Source: Quillaja saponaria
Taxonomy: Eukaryota > Streptophyta > Magnoliopsida > Fabales > Quillajaceae
NCBI GenBank assembly: GCA_029379385.1
Contig: CM055618.1
Coordinates: 6,458,134-6,522,133, forward strand
Direction of reading: 5' to 3'
DNA length: 64,000 nucleotides
Shown here: positions 11,480 through 22,800 of the stretch, one piece after another
Layout of the letters: every line of letters starts with the position of its first letter
Numbering within the stretch: position 1 is the first letter of the stretch
Notes under the pieces: model-generated
What the model was told of the DNA's origin: nothing
Seen by the model: only the letters and a program-made list of their open reading frames with translations
The model's database searches: none
Program-made: the position numbers and the translations under genes

Positions 11480-12600
11480 TATGGTCTTTAAAATATGTTT
11501 TGATTGATGAAGAACTATATAAAAGTACACCTGATGGGTTATTACTTAGGTGACTTAATTTTCGAAAAGCCATTTTAATCATGGCTAGCTAATGCTCATG
11601 AAAAAAATTGTGGAGCTCATCATTCATGAGTAAAGTTAGGTTGGTTGATTAAATGATGTGGTTATTATTGACCAACGATGGTATCTAATTGTGTCGAATA
11701 TGCTAAACAGTGTGAAGCTTGCTAGAAACATGGTAATGTTCAAAGAATTCCAGCTTCAGAACTTCATCCAATAGTCAAATCTTGCTATATCGTGGTTGGA
11801 CCGAGAATTTGATTGGTAAGATTAATCCACCTTCAATCAAACAACATTATTTCATCTTGGTGGCCACATATTATTTCACCCAATGGCCTGAAGCTATTTC
11901 TCTCACGTGTTGTAATGAAGAGACCGTATTAAAGGTGATTAAGAAAAGGGTAATCCATAGATTCAGAATTTGACAACTATTAAGGCTAATCAAGGGTCAA
12001 TTTTCACTGAGTCATTAATTCATGTGTTTGCCAAGGAGTATGGTATTAAAATAGTTCATTTGACGTCGTATTATGCTTATGCTGAAGCTAATAGGTAAGG
12101 TCAAAGACTCGAACTCCTCTTATTAAGATTATTAAGAAGGCAATAAATGACAATCCAAGGACTTTGAACAAGTGTTTATCAGAAGCTCTATGGGCCGTGA
12201 GAAATTCAAAACAAACAAGAATAGAAACTACTCCATTTGCGTTAACATACAATCATGATGTTGTGCTACTTGTTGTGAGGGGGGTAAAGTCTCTTAGAGT
12301 TGCCTTTTAGAATAATCTTACTCCAGAGGAATTCAACAAGGAAATGCTAGTAGAATTGGAGGCATTAGATGAAATTTAGTTAGCTGCTTTAGACCCAATG
12401 ATAGCCAAAAAGAAGATAGTGGCTAGAACATATAACAACATGTTCGGCATAAAAATTTTGATCAAGGTGAGTTAGTTTGGAAATTGTTATTAGCCATTGA
12501 GTTCAAAGATAAATCTCTCTACAAGTTTACTCCAAATTGAAAATGGTCATTTGGAATTGAACAAGTTTTAGAATCAGTTCTTATCATTTGGTAAGCCGAG
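11480..12600 (+). pseudogene. Ty3/gypsy integrase remnant, plus strand
   Basis: A zinc-binding H2C2 block is seen at about 11500-11740 (CGAHHS, YYWPTMV, EYAKQCEAC). The core starts at about 11782 with YRGWTENLIGKINPPS and FILVATYYFTQWPEAI. Related integrases have W-x-x-D-L-I-G-x-I; here the Asp is Asn. The second catalytic block, normally T-D-Q-G, reads KANQGSIFTES (about 11979-12010), again Asn for Asp. A linker resembling EEFNKEMLVELEALDE follows at about 12327-12370. Stops and a frameshift near 12080 separate the parts. The integrase could not work with both Asp residues lost. Confidence 0.75.
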
Positions 12601-13967
12601 AAGGTTCTAGTCATAAAAAATCGATTAATGACAAATATTTGAAAGAATATTTTTCTAGAAAACTTGGAGTTTAGATAAGTTGTCTGTGGTTAATGATTTA
12701 AAAATAATAATAAAAAAACTTATTCAATAATAAAAACCGAGAACGGTCAATACAAAAAACCGGTCAAGAAACCGTAAAGTATAAAAGAAAAATTACTTAT
12801 GAGGAAAGGCAATAATTTGGTTGCCAATTAACGAAGCCCGATGGACCTTTATATGAACCTTTATGATCATATTGGCAACCTCATTTCTAGCAATGGTGAG
12901 TTTATGCTTTTCATCAAGGAAAGAAGCATATATTGTGGAGCATCGCTCATTTTTATTAGAGTGGTTGCAGATAAGGATGGTATATACTTATACGTATTGA
13001 AATTTATGGAGTTGTCCTTATAGAATTTCACAATTACACCTTTAGGGTTCCGATTGTCAACCCAAATCTTATCCTGAACGTGAATCCGAGGTTTGGTAGG
13101 TTAGGTTCATTTTTCATCAAGACCCTACTTAGCTTCAGTTTCTATTCCCTACTTACAAATTTGTGAATGTTGGTTGTTCTTTGTTTGAGCTTATGTCTAA
13201 CTTGATTCATTATCTTAGCTATGACCAACTCAGCTACACTTCAGAACTCAAGTATAGTTAGTCTCGTCAATCATCAATGTTAGTCCAATCGTAGAAATTT
13301 GCACCTATATGAGAGACTCCTAAGGAATATAATGAATGGAAATTTGATGAGCTTAATGCAAAATGAATGTTATGTTGGCATTGCTGAATCAAAACCAAAA
13401 AGTCTCCCATTAAACACTAGAACCTTGAAGTTGATAATATCTAGAAATCACCATTTGAGCTTAATGCTCTACTAAGAGTCATGACCATGAAGATGAAGAT
13501 GTTCTAGAGCCAGTAAGATTAGATGATGAACATCAAGTGGAAGAAGAGGTTAAGGAAGCACAACAATGCTCACATCTTATCCAATTATGCATGAAGCTCG
13601 TCTAATTTTTATTTTATTTTTTTAGTGTATAAGTCTCTCTATATTCAAATGTTTAAGGTGGAGATAATAGTGAGGCATGAAGAGACTAAGTGTACTGGGG
13701 AGTGTAACTCGCTGGTCATGACTAAGGTAATTGATTAATTAAGACACAAGCTAGATCAAACAATAACCATATTCTATTTTCTACAAATAAGAAATAAACT
13801 TAGAAATTGAGAGTGACAAATAGAAGTCCCAGTGAGAAAGTACATGAGATTCAGAAAGACATCAAGTCGATGCTCAGCATAAGATTAGGGTAACTATGAC
13901 GATGGGAATTCTAAAGGTGCAATTAGGAAATTGTATAGGGAGATATACATGAATCTTGATTCGCCTA
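12600..13967 (+). other. Non-coding 3' part of the plus-strand gypsy fragment
   Basis: No domain is recognisable. A 60-residue frame at 12841-13023 has no family resemblance. Near 13650 a purine-rich stretch (GGTGGAGATAATAGTGAGG) could be a polypurine tract before a 3' LTR, but without a second clean LTR copy I cannot confirm the border. Confidence 0.3.
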
Positions 13968-14290
13968 AAGTAATTTAACAGAAGTTAAACAAACCAAATA
14001 ACTTCATCCGCATTATCTACCGTTTTATCAAATGAACCTAAACCTACAACACTTACTGTTGGGCTTCAAACCCGTGTTTTGGCCCGTTTATGATAGACCC
14101 AATACATCATCCTCCTTTAATAAGTTGCAACACCGCGTTTTAACTCCCATAGTTAACTAACTTGATAATTACAAAAAAAGGGTCCCAATAACCAAATAAT
14201 AATAATAATAAAGTCAACTAAAGCCTGGAAAATTGTAGAAAGTTGTTAGGTTAAAAAGCAACCTCGTGCCCGTTATTATTAGTTTTTTTG
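13968..14290 (+). repeat. Downstream copy of the diverged direct repeat (possible 3' LTR remnant)
   Basis: The continuous partner of 9125-9225 plus 11095-11400, with a (TAA)n tract near 14197-14212 that the upstream copy lacks. Position downstream of the plus-strand integrase supports a 3' LTR remnant. Ends are not defined. Confidence 0.45.
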
Positions 14291-15323
14291 GCTCCTAGGC
14301 TATCTTTCCTTCATCAATGGGGCAAGCTTAGCTTAAAGAATAAATTTCTAAAGGTTGAGACAGGCTATCTATATTTTTCATCTCAACCATCAAACTAAGA
14401 TTAGGATAAAAGGAGAAGATGAATTGAGACTTCATTCAATGTACCAACTCATGTAGCCAAAAATAAACATAAATTAACTTGAAAAGCCAAACAAGGATAT
14501 GAAGGGTTGCCCTTCAAGTTCAACTTCTCTTAGCATGGTTTAAAATGGTATTTTCATTTGTGGAATGGCAATAAAAAACAATAGAGACTGGAGATGGTCA
14601 AAGATGGAGAATAGACCAGGAGCCAATAACCATGGATTATTTATGTCTACAGGCGTGCCAATAACCATTATGGTGCAAAGTAGCCCATCTTATCAATTAT
14701 CATTCTCCATTATGATTGTTGAAAAAATAGGTAGTATTAATTATCTCCCTTGAATTCATGTTAGCTTTCTGTCTAGTCAAAACTTTTGACTTTTGCACTG
14801 TAAGTTTTAGAATCAAACTTAGAGGAGTGAGGACTGTCATGTACTCATGTCTACAATAATCTTCTGTTTTCTCAATTCCATGTTGAAAATTACACCTGGG
14901 GAAAAAAAAGGACAGAAGAAAAGCCCACACACACCAAAATAACTGCCTTCTACCCCTTCAAGATTCCAACTTAATAATGTTGAAAAGAAGCATACGAGAA
15001 TCACACAAAATTTACCATTGGTCACTTTCAACTGACTCTGGATTCCATTTACCATTGACAAAGATTGTCCCTATGAAGCTGACGAGTTTGGGTTAAAAGC
15101 ATCTTGGGGCATCTGAGAAATTTCAATTTGGATAAATTAATCACTAGCACAGATGAAACAAGTTCAGATATGCTAGTGTCTTTTGATAGACAGACATACA
15201 CATGATATAGAACATACAAATTAATTTTAAATTAAAGAAAGGGACAAACTTGATGACATTGAAATAATAATACACAAACAGAATCCACACCTAATACACA
15301 TATAATAATCCATCTGCTAATAA
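14291..15323. other. Unassigned sequence downstream of the XTH gene
   Basis: No transposon domain, repeat family or coding exon is evident. Several short overlapping frames on both strands have no protein-like pattern. This is probably the intergenic 3' flank of the XTH gene. Confidence 0.4.
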
Positions 15324-15329
15324 TTTATT
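15324..15329 (-). promoter_or_regulatory. Candidate poly(A) signal of the XTH gene
   Basis: AATAAA on the minus strand, about 270 bp downstream of the XTH stop codon and in the right orientation. Plant poly(A) signals are loose, so other AT-rich sites nearby could be used instead. The 3' UTR would be roughly 250-300 nt. Confidence 0.4.
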
Positions 15330-15600
15330 GAAACCATGATGAGGGTCTGTCTAGGTACAGAAATCCTCAACAAATCCAATTTGTAGAGACAAGATGTAAA
15401 CGATAGGTGCCTGGAAACCTAAAGGTGTGAACTATACACATACCCAACAGCATGAAACATAACAAAAGTATCACCTTCAACAAATATATATTCTCTGTCT
15501 GTCTCCTGTGTCTCTCCCTATACACAATGGTGATCCAGCAAAATCAAACTGGAACAAATATAACAATATCGCTAGTCACAAAACATTGCAACCATCTTCC

Positions 15601-18098
15601 TTAAAAGGAACTGGCCACTGCCTGGCTTGCTTGGTTGTGGCGATGCTTTTGTTTTCCATGGTGGCGTCGGCCTTTACCAAATGTAACAGGATCAAAGACC
15701 CTGAGTCTTTCAGCTTCTTGGGGACTTATAACACACTCTGATGGGGGAACTTTGTATCTAACTCTGTCATAGCAATAAGAGTATGTCATGTGCTTCTTCC
15801 TGAAATTTTCCATTTTGGTTCTTTGTATGGGTGTGACACCAGAAGGAATTTGAGCATTATCACACTTGGATATATGTTCAATGGGGTCAACAGAGCATCC
15901 ATGCAGGATGAGATCAGAGAATTCGGCAATGTAGGGTGCATATTTGTAATTTACTCTGTATTTGCCTCCATTGGTAGCCCAATTAGACGCATCCCATATT
16001 GTGGCATACAAAGTCATTGGCTTTGAGGGGAAGTCTCCTCCCATAGATTCTGTTCTCTTAACTTCTCTAATGGGAACATGGTCCACATAAAATCTGCATA
16101 GAAATAAGCACAACAACATAAGTTACAGAAACATAAAGCAGCTATTGAGGAAAACTTATCATTAAATTGTTCTTATTATCAGTGTTATTGCATTGTAACA
16201 TGTAAAAGAGAAAATTCAAGGAAAATAAAGTGAACTGTACCTCTTTTTCATATACTAGGTAGATATTTTATTTTCCCTCTAAATAAGTGCTAAGATAACC
16301 AAGAAAAAAATTGGAGAGTAATCATTGAGTTTTAAGTAAACTAAACTGGCTTTCTTGGATTTCCCAAGAGCTAAGGTCTCAATCAAATCATATTTTACTT
16401 TTTCTTCGTTCCTACACACGATCATATATTGTGCGAGCATCATTCTGATGATCTCTTGCTTTCTTATCAGTGACCCAACAGAGCAATAGCTACATTTAGT
16501 TATGCTATTACAGGAAAAACTGGTTTTGACATAGATGTGACGTAACATGTGGAAACAGAAAAAGAGTGATTTCTGCACTTAATTTCCAGAAAAAGCAATA
16601 CTGGCTTATCCAATAATCAACAAAAAGTGCGAGTAGATCACTTCACTGTAATCCCATGAATGTGAAATATATCCAAAATAGAATAATAAAGATAACCAAA
16701 TAGGATGTGCTGGGTTGTGAGTGATGCTTACATGATTTTAGAATCAGACCAAAGAATACTGTACTGATGGAAATCCTCAGCAGGATCAAACCAGAGACCA
16801 TATCTTTCCTCTCTGCCTATGCTGGTGCTTCCATTGCCATAAACGTTAGTCTGAATCCTCCAGTCTTTACCCCTGATGTTTCCCAAGAACTCAAAATCAA
16901 TTTCATCATGGTTTTTCTCGAACATATCACCATTTGACATCTGAGGATAAGAACAAGAATATAGTGAATACATGTTTTTCCTATATCCAAATCAACTCAA
17001 CTCAACTCAGTCTTAAATCTCAATCGAGTTGGGGTAGGCTAATGGTCTTTCCGTATTATACAGATGGAATTGAAGACAACCCTCTAAAACTAACCACTCT
17101 GGATGAGATTGGTTGGATCAAATTATAGAACTTTAGCCCATTAGTTTACCGAAAGTTAAAATTACTGAAATAAGTATTTCACCGTGATACAGTTCATGAT
17201 CAAAATTTCAGAAGTTAGTTTTACCATAACCTTGAAGATGCAAAACAAATATTCATCTAGTTTATCATAAAATCCAAATGACGTTTCAGGTTGGTATGCT
17301 CATAATCTTGAGCTTATATCCTAATTCTTAAATACCAAAATAAAAAAGAAACAAACAGAATTAAAAAAAAAAATCCTTAAGTGTTTATAGTACAAAATTC
17401 CAAATTTCGGATATATATGTTTTAAAACTGCAGAAATTTGACAGAATACTGAATGAGAAGGAAAGAATAAAAAAGAAATGAATGCTAAGAAAAGAAGAGA
17501 AAGGGAATCCTACAGAACGTTAGGTCAAATTGATCAGTCTAATTAACGGGCCAAAAGATTTCTCAATAAAAAAACGTGAAAAATGATATCTGGGTAAACA
17601 GGAATCGCATATTCATCACCATAGTAAGATCTTCAAACGTGAAAAACTTGAAAAAACAAAAGAAAATTTAATCGGATGGTTAAACCGATTACTCACATAG
17701 AATGCAACCACAACTCCAGCAGTATAGTCAGCTGGCAACTTAATCGAAGCACTGAAATACCCATGAAGGTAAAGGTCCTGAGACACAAATCCAGAACCTG
17801 TAGACCAACACCACAAAGAAGAAAAACGAAAAATTAACAAAAGTCAGAAAAACCTTTTAGAAAAAAATAAAAATAAATAAAACCCATGTATGTATTTAAA
17901 CCATAGATGAAAACCTGTTCGATCATCCAGTGTAAGATGAACCGATTTTCCATCCCTATGGATAACCAGATTATCATCCCCAAACAACGGTGTATACCCT
18001 TCATCAAAGGGTATGATGGGCAAATTTCTCACTGACCCAGAAGCAAAAACAAGAAGTAGAGAGCAAAACAAGAGCAATCCCAGATAAAAATACCCCAT
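15601..18098 (-). CDS. XTH: Xyloglucan endotransglucosylase/hydrolase, group III (XTH29/30-like)
   Basis: Four exons join in frame into 328 residues: 18098-17915, 17797-17697, 16940-16732 and 16093-15601, all with GT-AG introns (117, 756 and 638 bp). Residues 1-20 are a hydrophobic signal peptide (MGYFYLGLLLFCSLLLVFAS), so the protein enters the secretory pathway and should act in the cell wall. The GH16 catalytic motif HDEIDFEFLG spans residues 106-115 (nucleophile E108, acid/base E112). An N-G-S glycosylation site lies at 131-133. The XET C-terminal domain keeps its four cysteines (HGC, SKC, SYCYD, SEC), and the tail is basic. The enzyme cuts and rejoins xyloglucan chains. The NGDMFEKN segment and long basic tail place it near Arabidopsis XTH29/XTH30. 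Whether it is mainly transglucosylase or hydrolase cannot be read from sequence. Start choice: the only ATG after the TATA box, followed directly by the signal peptide. No stop or frameshift is present. Confidence 0.96.
16985..17110 (-). mobile_element. RTE-LINE (or SINE) 3' tail in XTH intron 2
   Basis: Starting at 16990 the plus strand reads ATCAACTCAACTCAACTCAG, then a GTCTTAAA block and a GAGTTGGGGTAGGCT block. The same arrangement begins the minus-strand RTE LINE at 37243 (ATCAACTCAACTCAACTCAA, CCTTAAAATCCC, TAGTTAGAGTCAGCT). It is therefore a 5'-truncated LINE end, or a SINE sharing that tail, inserted in the same orientation as the gene. It lies wholly inside the 756-bp intron and does not touch splice sites. 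The right limit is approximate and no target-site duplication was recognised. Confidence 0.7.
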
Positions 18099-18185
18099 TT
18101 CCTCTGTGATTTTCAGTCCTAAGAATAATGTATGGCTTTTCTGTTGTGGGTATTTTGTTTTAAGACTATTATTATATATGATGAT

Positions 18186-18240
18186 GAATGAGGAAGGAGG
18201 AAGGAGGAAGGAGGAAGGAGGAAGGAGGAATGAGGAAGGG
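18186..18240 (-). repeat. 7-bp tandem repeat in the XTH 5' UTR
   Basis: About seven copies of AGGAAGG (TCCTTCC/CCTCCTT on the gene strand), with one variant unit at each end. It lies about 90-140 nt upstream of the start codon, within the transcript if the TATA box at 18346 is used. CT-rich 5' leaders are common in plants, and length variation here could affect expression. Confidence 0.85.
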
Positions 18241-18345
18241 TGCTGGGGAAGGAGAGAGGGGACTAGAATGGCTCTACAGCTATGAGCGATAGAGAGAGCC
18301 CCGAAAAGAGCTAATGAGAGGAAAGACAAAGCCAGGGGAAAGTCA

Positions 18346-18352
18346 TTTTATA
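18346..18352 (-). promoter_or_regulatory. TATA box of the XTH gene
   Basis: TATAAAA on the minus strand in the context CTCACATATAAAATG. It is about 250 bp upstream of the start codon, implying transcription start near 18315-18320 and a 5' UTR of roughly 215-220 nt. No ATG occurs on the gene strand between this box and the chosen start codon. Confidence 0.6.
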
Positions 18353-18953
18353 TGTGAGTGGAAGTGCTAGCTGTTCATACTTAGACAGGTTTTATATATG
18401 TTTTCTAATCTAACTAATTTTTTTAATTGCCTCTTCAATCCTAATAATTAGGATAAGTGTAAGCTTAGCCCACTTGGCATGCGGCACTTAAATTTATTTC
18501 TCTTTTCCAGGTTGTAGATTTATTTATTACGTTATCTTCATAAACTCTATTGAAATTTTTTTGGAGATTTTTTTCTGGAAGTAAAGTTCTTAGTTATGGT
18601 ACATATTCGTTTTTGACCCAGTCAAATAATATGATTAATTAAAATACATGTGAGCTGGTCTAATTGTATTGTCAATTGCAATAATTAGGAGAAAATTTAA
18701 CAAAAATAAACTTTAGTCTTTCTATTATTATGTTACCCCTTAACATCGATTCAAATTTGTATGAAAATATTGTGGAAAGTAAATTTCTTAAATCTAATGT
18801 AGATATTGACAAAATTAAAAATATTATTATCGAAATTCATTTGAGATAGTCCGAAAAACACCTTAAAAAAACTTAAATAGTTCATTCATTTTTAACGTGT
18901 CACTGAATTAGAAAAATAAAATATTTTAAACTCAAGCATCAATAAAAAGATAT

Positions 18954-19102
18954 GCTGATTATATATATATATTATTTTAGTACAAATTTTATTTAACTTT
19001 TTTCAAAGTCAAAATATATCATGTGGATATATTTTAAACAAAGAATACATATAATATTAATTTTATGTTGATGTAAAAATTAAAATTTATTAATGATAAA
19101 GA

Positions 19103-19134
<32 letters not shown>

Positions 19135-19650
19135 TTTGCATATCTTGAAAGAGGTGTTCTTATCAAAATATAAAAGAAAAAAAGAAAAGAATGATGAGTG
19201 TCATTATAGAATGTAAGCTTATTGTTGTCACTGAGTGAAGAAAATAGTAGAAATTATTAAAATCAAGCCACCTTTATATAGTGGAGATTTTGAAGTTGAA
19301 AAGTGAAAGAAAATAAAACGGTAAAAAATAAAAGATAATTGAAAATTGAAAAGTTGAAACTTGCAAGAGTAAAAAATGTGAAATTTAATATGGAAAAGTA
19401 CAAATAACATTTATCTAAGATAAGCTAATTATATATATTATCTTAATACAAATTTTATTTAATTTTTTTTAAAGTAAAAATATATCATGTCGATATATTT
19501 TAAACAAAGAATACACATAATATTAATTTTATGTTGATGTAAAAATTAAAATTTACAAAAGATAAAGACTTTATATATATATATATATATATATCATGAA
19601 AAAGGTGTTTAAAAAAAAATTTAATGATGAGTGTCATTATAGAATGTAAG
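18954..19650. repeat. Direct duplication of an AT-rich unit
   Basis: 18954-19217 and 19424-19650 are near-identical over most of their length. They share ATATATCATGT, GATATATTTTAAACAAAGAA, ATTAATTTTATGTTGATGTA, a (TA)n tract, and the terminal GATGAGTGTCATTATAGAAT. Copies are offset by about 470 bp, with about 200 bp of unrelated sequence between. The (TA)n tracts differ in length. Confidence 0.85.
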
Positions 19651-20539
19651 AAATTTAAAATGTTGCATTATAATAAATTAATTTAGTTAAATTATTAACT
19701 ATAACAATGATTATTAATTACTCTTAATAATGATAGTACTTATTAATTTATATTAGTGATGCTTATTAGTTATAAGTCATGAATATGATTTTTAATTATA
19801 AAATTAAAATGATATGTGCATACCAACCATGTCATGTAATATTTTATTTTGGAAAAATAATTGATTCAAGTAATAACGACTTTTTTTTTAAGAGATACTT
19901 TATAAAATATTTGGCTTTCATATTTTTCTAACAACTTTATAAAAATAATAATTCAATATTCAAATCTCATTAAATTTAAAATAAAATAAAAACCAACAGT
20001 ATGCTACTAATGAAAGTGTAAAAATACTGTTTACCCAAAAAAAATATAAAATACTAGCAAAAAAGAAAAAAGATGATTTAATTATACCTTATTATGAATA
20101 TTTTCCATTTATATATGTAAAACTTCAAAGAGGGATAAGGTGCCAAAACCATAATTAAATAACAAAAAGCAAGAATAAACAACGCAGAGGGCAACCAGTG
20201 GGAGATGAGTACATAAAAAAGAAGGAATCATTAGGAGTAAAAATAAAAAGAATTTTTAAATTAGTGTTATAAGGGTATTTATTAAATTATGTTAAATATA
20301 ATTATAAAAAATTAAAAAAATTTATAATTAATAATTTATGTAATAAATAATACTAAAATTATGATTAATTATTATAATAAATGATATAAATATTTTATTT
20401 ATTAAACTTAAACAAATATTCTTAGAATATTTATTAAATAAATTAACAATAAAAAATAAAAATTGTGATATTTTGAACAAAAAGGAGCTTTCCTTTAATA
20501 AGAAAACTTTATAATCATTAAACCAAGAAAATGTTAAAA

Positions 20540-20900
20540 ATAAAACGGGGCAGCTAGCTGCGTTTTTGCGCCGCTCCCATTCACAGGTTTCTATTACTTT
20601 ATTAGTGCTAATAAATTCCCAAAATACCCTCCCATACCTCACAAATCGTCGGATCTGCCCCACGCAACGACTCCCAGTTTTTGCGTAGCAGTTTTGTAAA
20701 TACTGTTGGATATAAATATGGCATTTAATGAAACAAAAAATTAAACGCTCTCTAGTCCCATCATAACAAGCCTCGCGTGGGCCCAGCGTCTAAAACTTCG
20801 GGGCTACTAGTTGACACGCGGTTGCCTACCTTTTGGAGTCAGGGACTGTTTGGCTAGAACTCCTCGACGCGTTTATCTTTCTTCTCTACTACATCAAAAG
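20540..20900. promoter_or_regulatory. GC-richer promoter-like island 1
   Basis: In a region otherwise almost all A/T, this stretch holds CpG-containing words (GCGCCGCTCCC, CTCGCGTGGGCCCAGCG, ACACGCGG, CTCGACGCG). It has a 12-bp perfect palindrome GCAGCTAGCTGC (20550-20561) and a TGGGCC site-II-type motif near 20779. It could be a distal element of XTH, about 2.2 kb upstream, or the remnant promoter of a lost gene. Function is inferred from composition only. Confidence 0.35.
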
Positions 20901-22489
20901 AAAAGGACAAATTTTATTTATTTTTATTTTTTTTAAGGGAAATCAGTTTTTTTAGTATTCAAAATTTATCATAAATTTTAATGTTGTTATATATTTCTAA
21001 TTGTATTTAGTTAATCATTTTAATTAGTTCTAAATGTTATTTTTTATCTAAATCAATAACAAAAATTATTGTCATGCCTATTGATGTTGTTAACGTTTTA
21101 AATAGATTTAAATCCAGTATTCTTTTTGATCTATTTCTATTTTAACTTCTATTTTAATATTTTATTTATTGCATAACTATAAAAAAAAAATTATTTATAT
21201 ATAAACAAAGAAGAATTTAACTACACTTTACAAGTTTTAAAAATTTGTTAATTTTTTTAATTTTATTTAAAAAAAAAAACTAACTGCGGCTTTATTTTTA
21301 TTTTTTATTTAAAAAAAAAAGGAAAATGAGATATTGAAACTCTGAATATTAGAAATAATTAAAAAAATTAAAATATTAATTAGACACAATTAAAAATATA
21401 AAAACTAAATTAAAACTTGATAAAAACTTTGAGAAACAAAAAGATATTTATACCCTTTTATATTTCTAAATTTATAATTTAAATTGATAACAATAACAGA
21501 GAAAATGATGGTAACAAAATCTCAAGAGCACTTGACCCACTTAATTTTATATAATATTTTTAATGAAAAGTAGACCGAGCCTAATCACTTGAATGATACA
21601 TTATCTCATATTGTTAGACCTTGACCCATCTTTTGTTTTCTCTGGAAGCATCTCTCAACCACCCCCTAACACAATCTTTTGGGGAATAAATATCATGTTA
21701 ATATATTCTCTGTTTCTGATGTTCTCCACCTTCATCACTTTGAATTTAAGAGACCTGGGGATTTTTTTTTATTAAATTAATTCTTGGACTATTCTAAAAT
21801 AATTATTAAATAAAATAACCAACACAGCTAGTGTATGAACGCCAATTAAATTTTTAACCGGATTCATATTGTATAATTACAATACTTGATTTCAAAAATT
21901 CAATGAAACGTTAATTAACTCGACTAGTCAAATTAATTAGATAAGCATTAGCCAAAACTTCGATCTCAACCCGTTACTCAGCTTAGTTTACGTCAACTAT
22001 AATCCTGAAGAATTACATTATTACTATTATATATTATTATTATTTTTTTTTATTTATCAAATTATAAAATTTTATTATTTTCATCATTGATCATTTGTTT
22101 AATTTCTCATTATTTTATTGTGTTAGAATCATGACAATCACAACCATAGTCAGAAACAATAATTAAGTGTTTGAAAAATAATTAGTTAATGATCTAGGCT
22201 TAAAAAATTATAATTCTAACTAATTTGAATATTAGTAGAATTGAAATAAAATTAATTTTACAATTTCATTTTAGGCATCTAAATGCATACTAATGCTTCA
22301 TGCATTCATTTTTTTTCACATATAAATATGAAATTAGTAATAAATTCTTAAAAAGTAAATGATATTTTTTTCTGTAAGTTATTACACTTATAAAAAAATT
22401 TAATAAATTTATTCATATAAAAAATAATTATATAAAAAAAATGTCATTACAAGTATAATTTGTGTTAGACCGTTCTGCCAAAATACATA

Positions 22490-22800
22490 AGATGGCACCT
22501 TGTGAGAATTCACTCCCGACTTTGTTGTGATGCTTGTCAGGTGAGCTGACGTGGTGTCCCCACCAACCTCCACGTCAATCTAATTAGCCGTTGTTCCCAC
22601 CAGACCCCACTCAGATTCTAACGACTCACGAGTGATGAGAGAGTGAGCTAAAGAGAGAGAAGAGATCCCACAAATCCAAATACCGCCATTCTAGCATTGT
22701 CCTGATCCGCGGACCGCATTATTAACGACGTTAATCATGGAAGTCCACCCGTTAAAGTGCAAAAAAACCAAATCGGTGCCCGTGAGCCGGGGACCAAGGC
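22490..22800. promoter_or_regulatory. GC-richer promoter-like island 2 with paired ACGT elements
   Basis: TGACGTGG (22547-22554) and CCACGTCA (22570-22577) are exact inverted copies separated by 15 bp. Both are ACGT-core sites of the kind bound by plant bZIP factors. A 15-bp perfect palindrome, ATTAACGACGTTAAT, lies at 22721-22735, and GA-rich sequence (GAGAGAGTGAGC, AAGAGAGAGAAG) lies between. No adjacent coding exon is visible. Confidence 0.4.

Noticed and set aside
16279..16578. 99-codon minus-strand frame between XTH exons
   Set aside because: It is intron 3 of XTH, with no family resemblance.
17844..18329. 161-codon frame starting at a TTG upstream of XTH
   Set aside because: It is the XTH exon 1 frame read through the 5' leader and into intron 1; the ATG at 18098 is followed by the signal peptide and is the credible start.
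22721..22735. Palindrome ATTAACGACGTTAAT, considered as a transposon end or an intrinsic terminator
   Set aside because: No partner copy or U-tract context; kept only as part of the promoter-like island.
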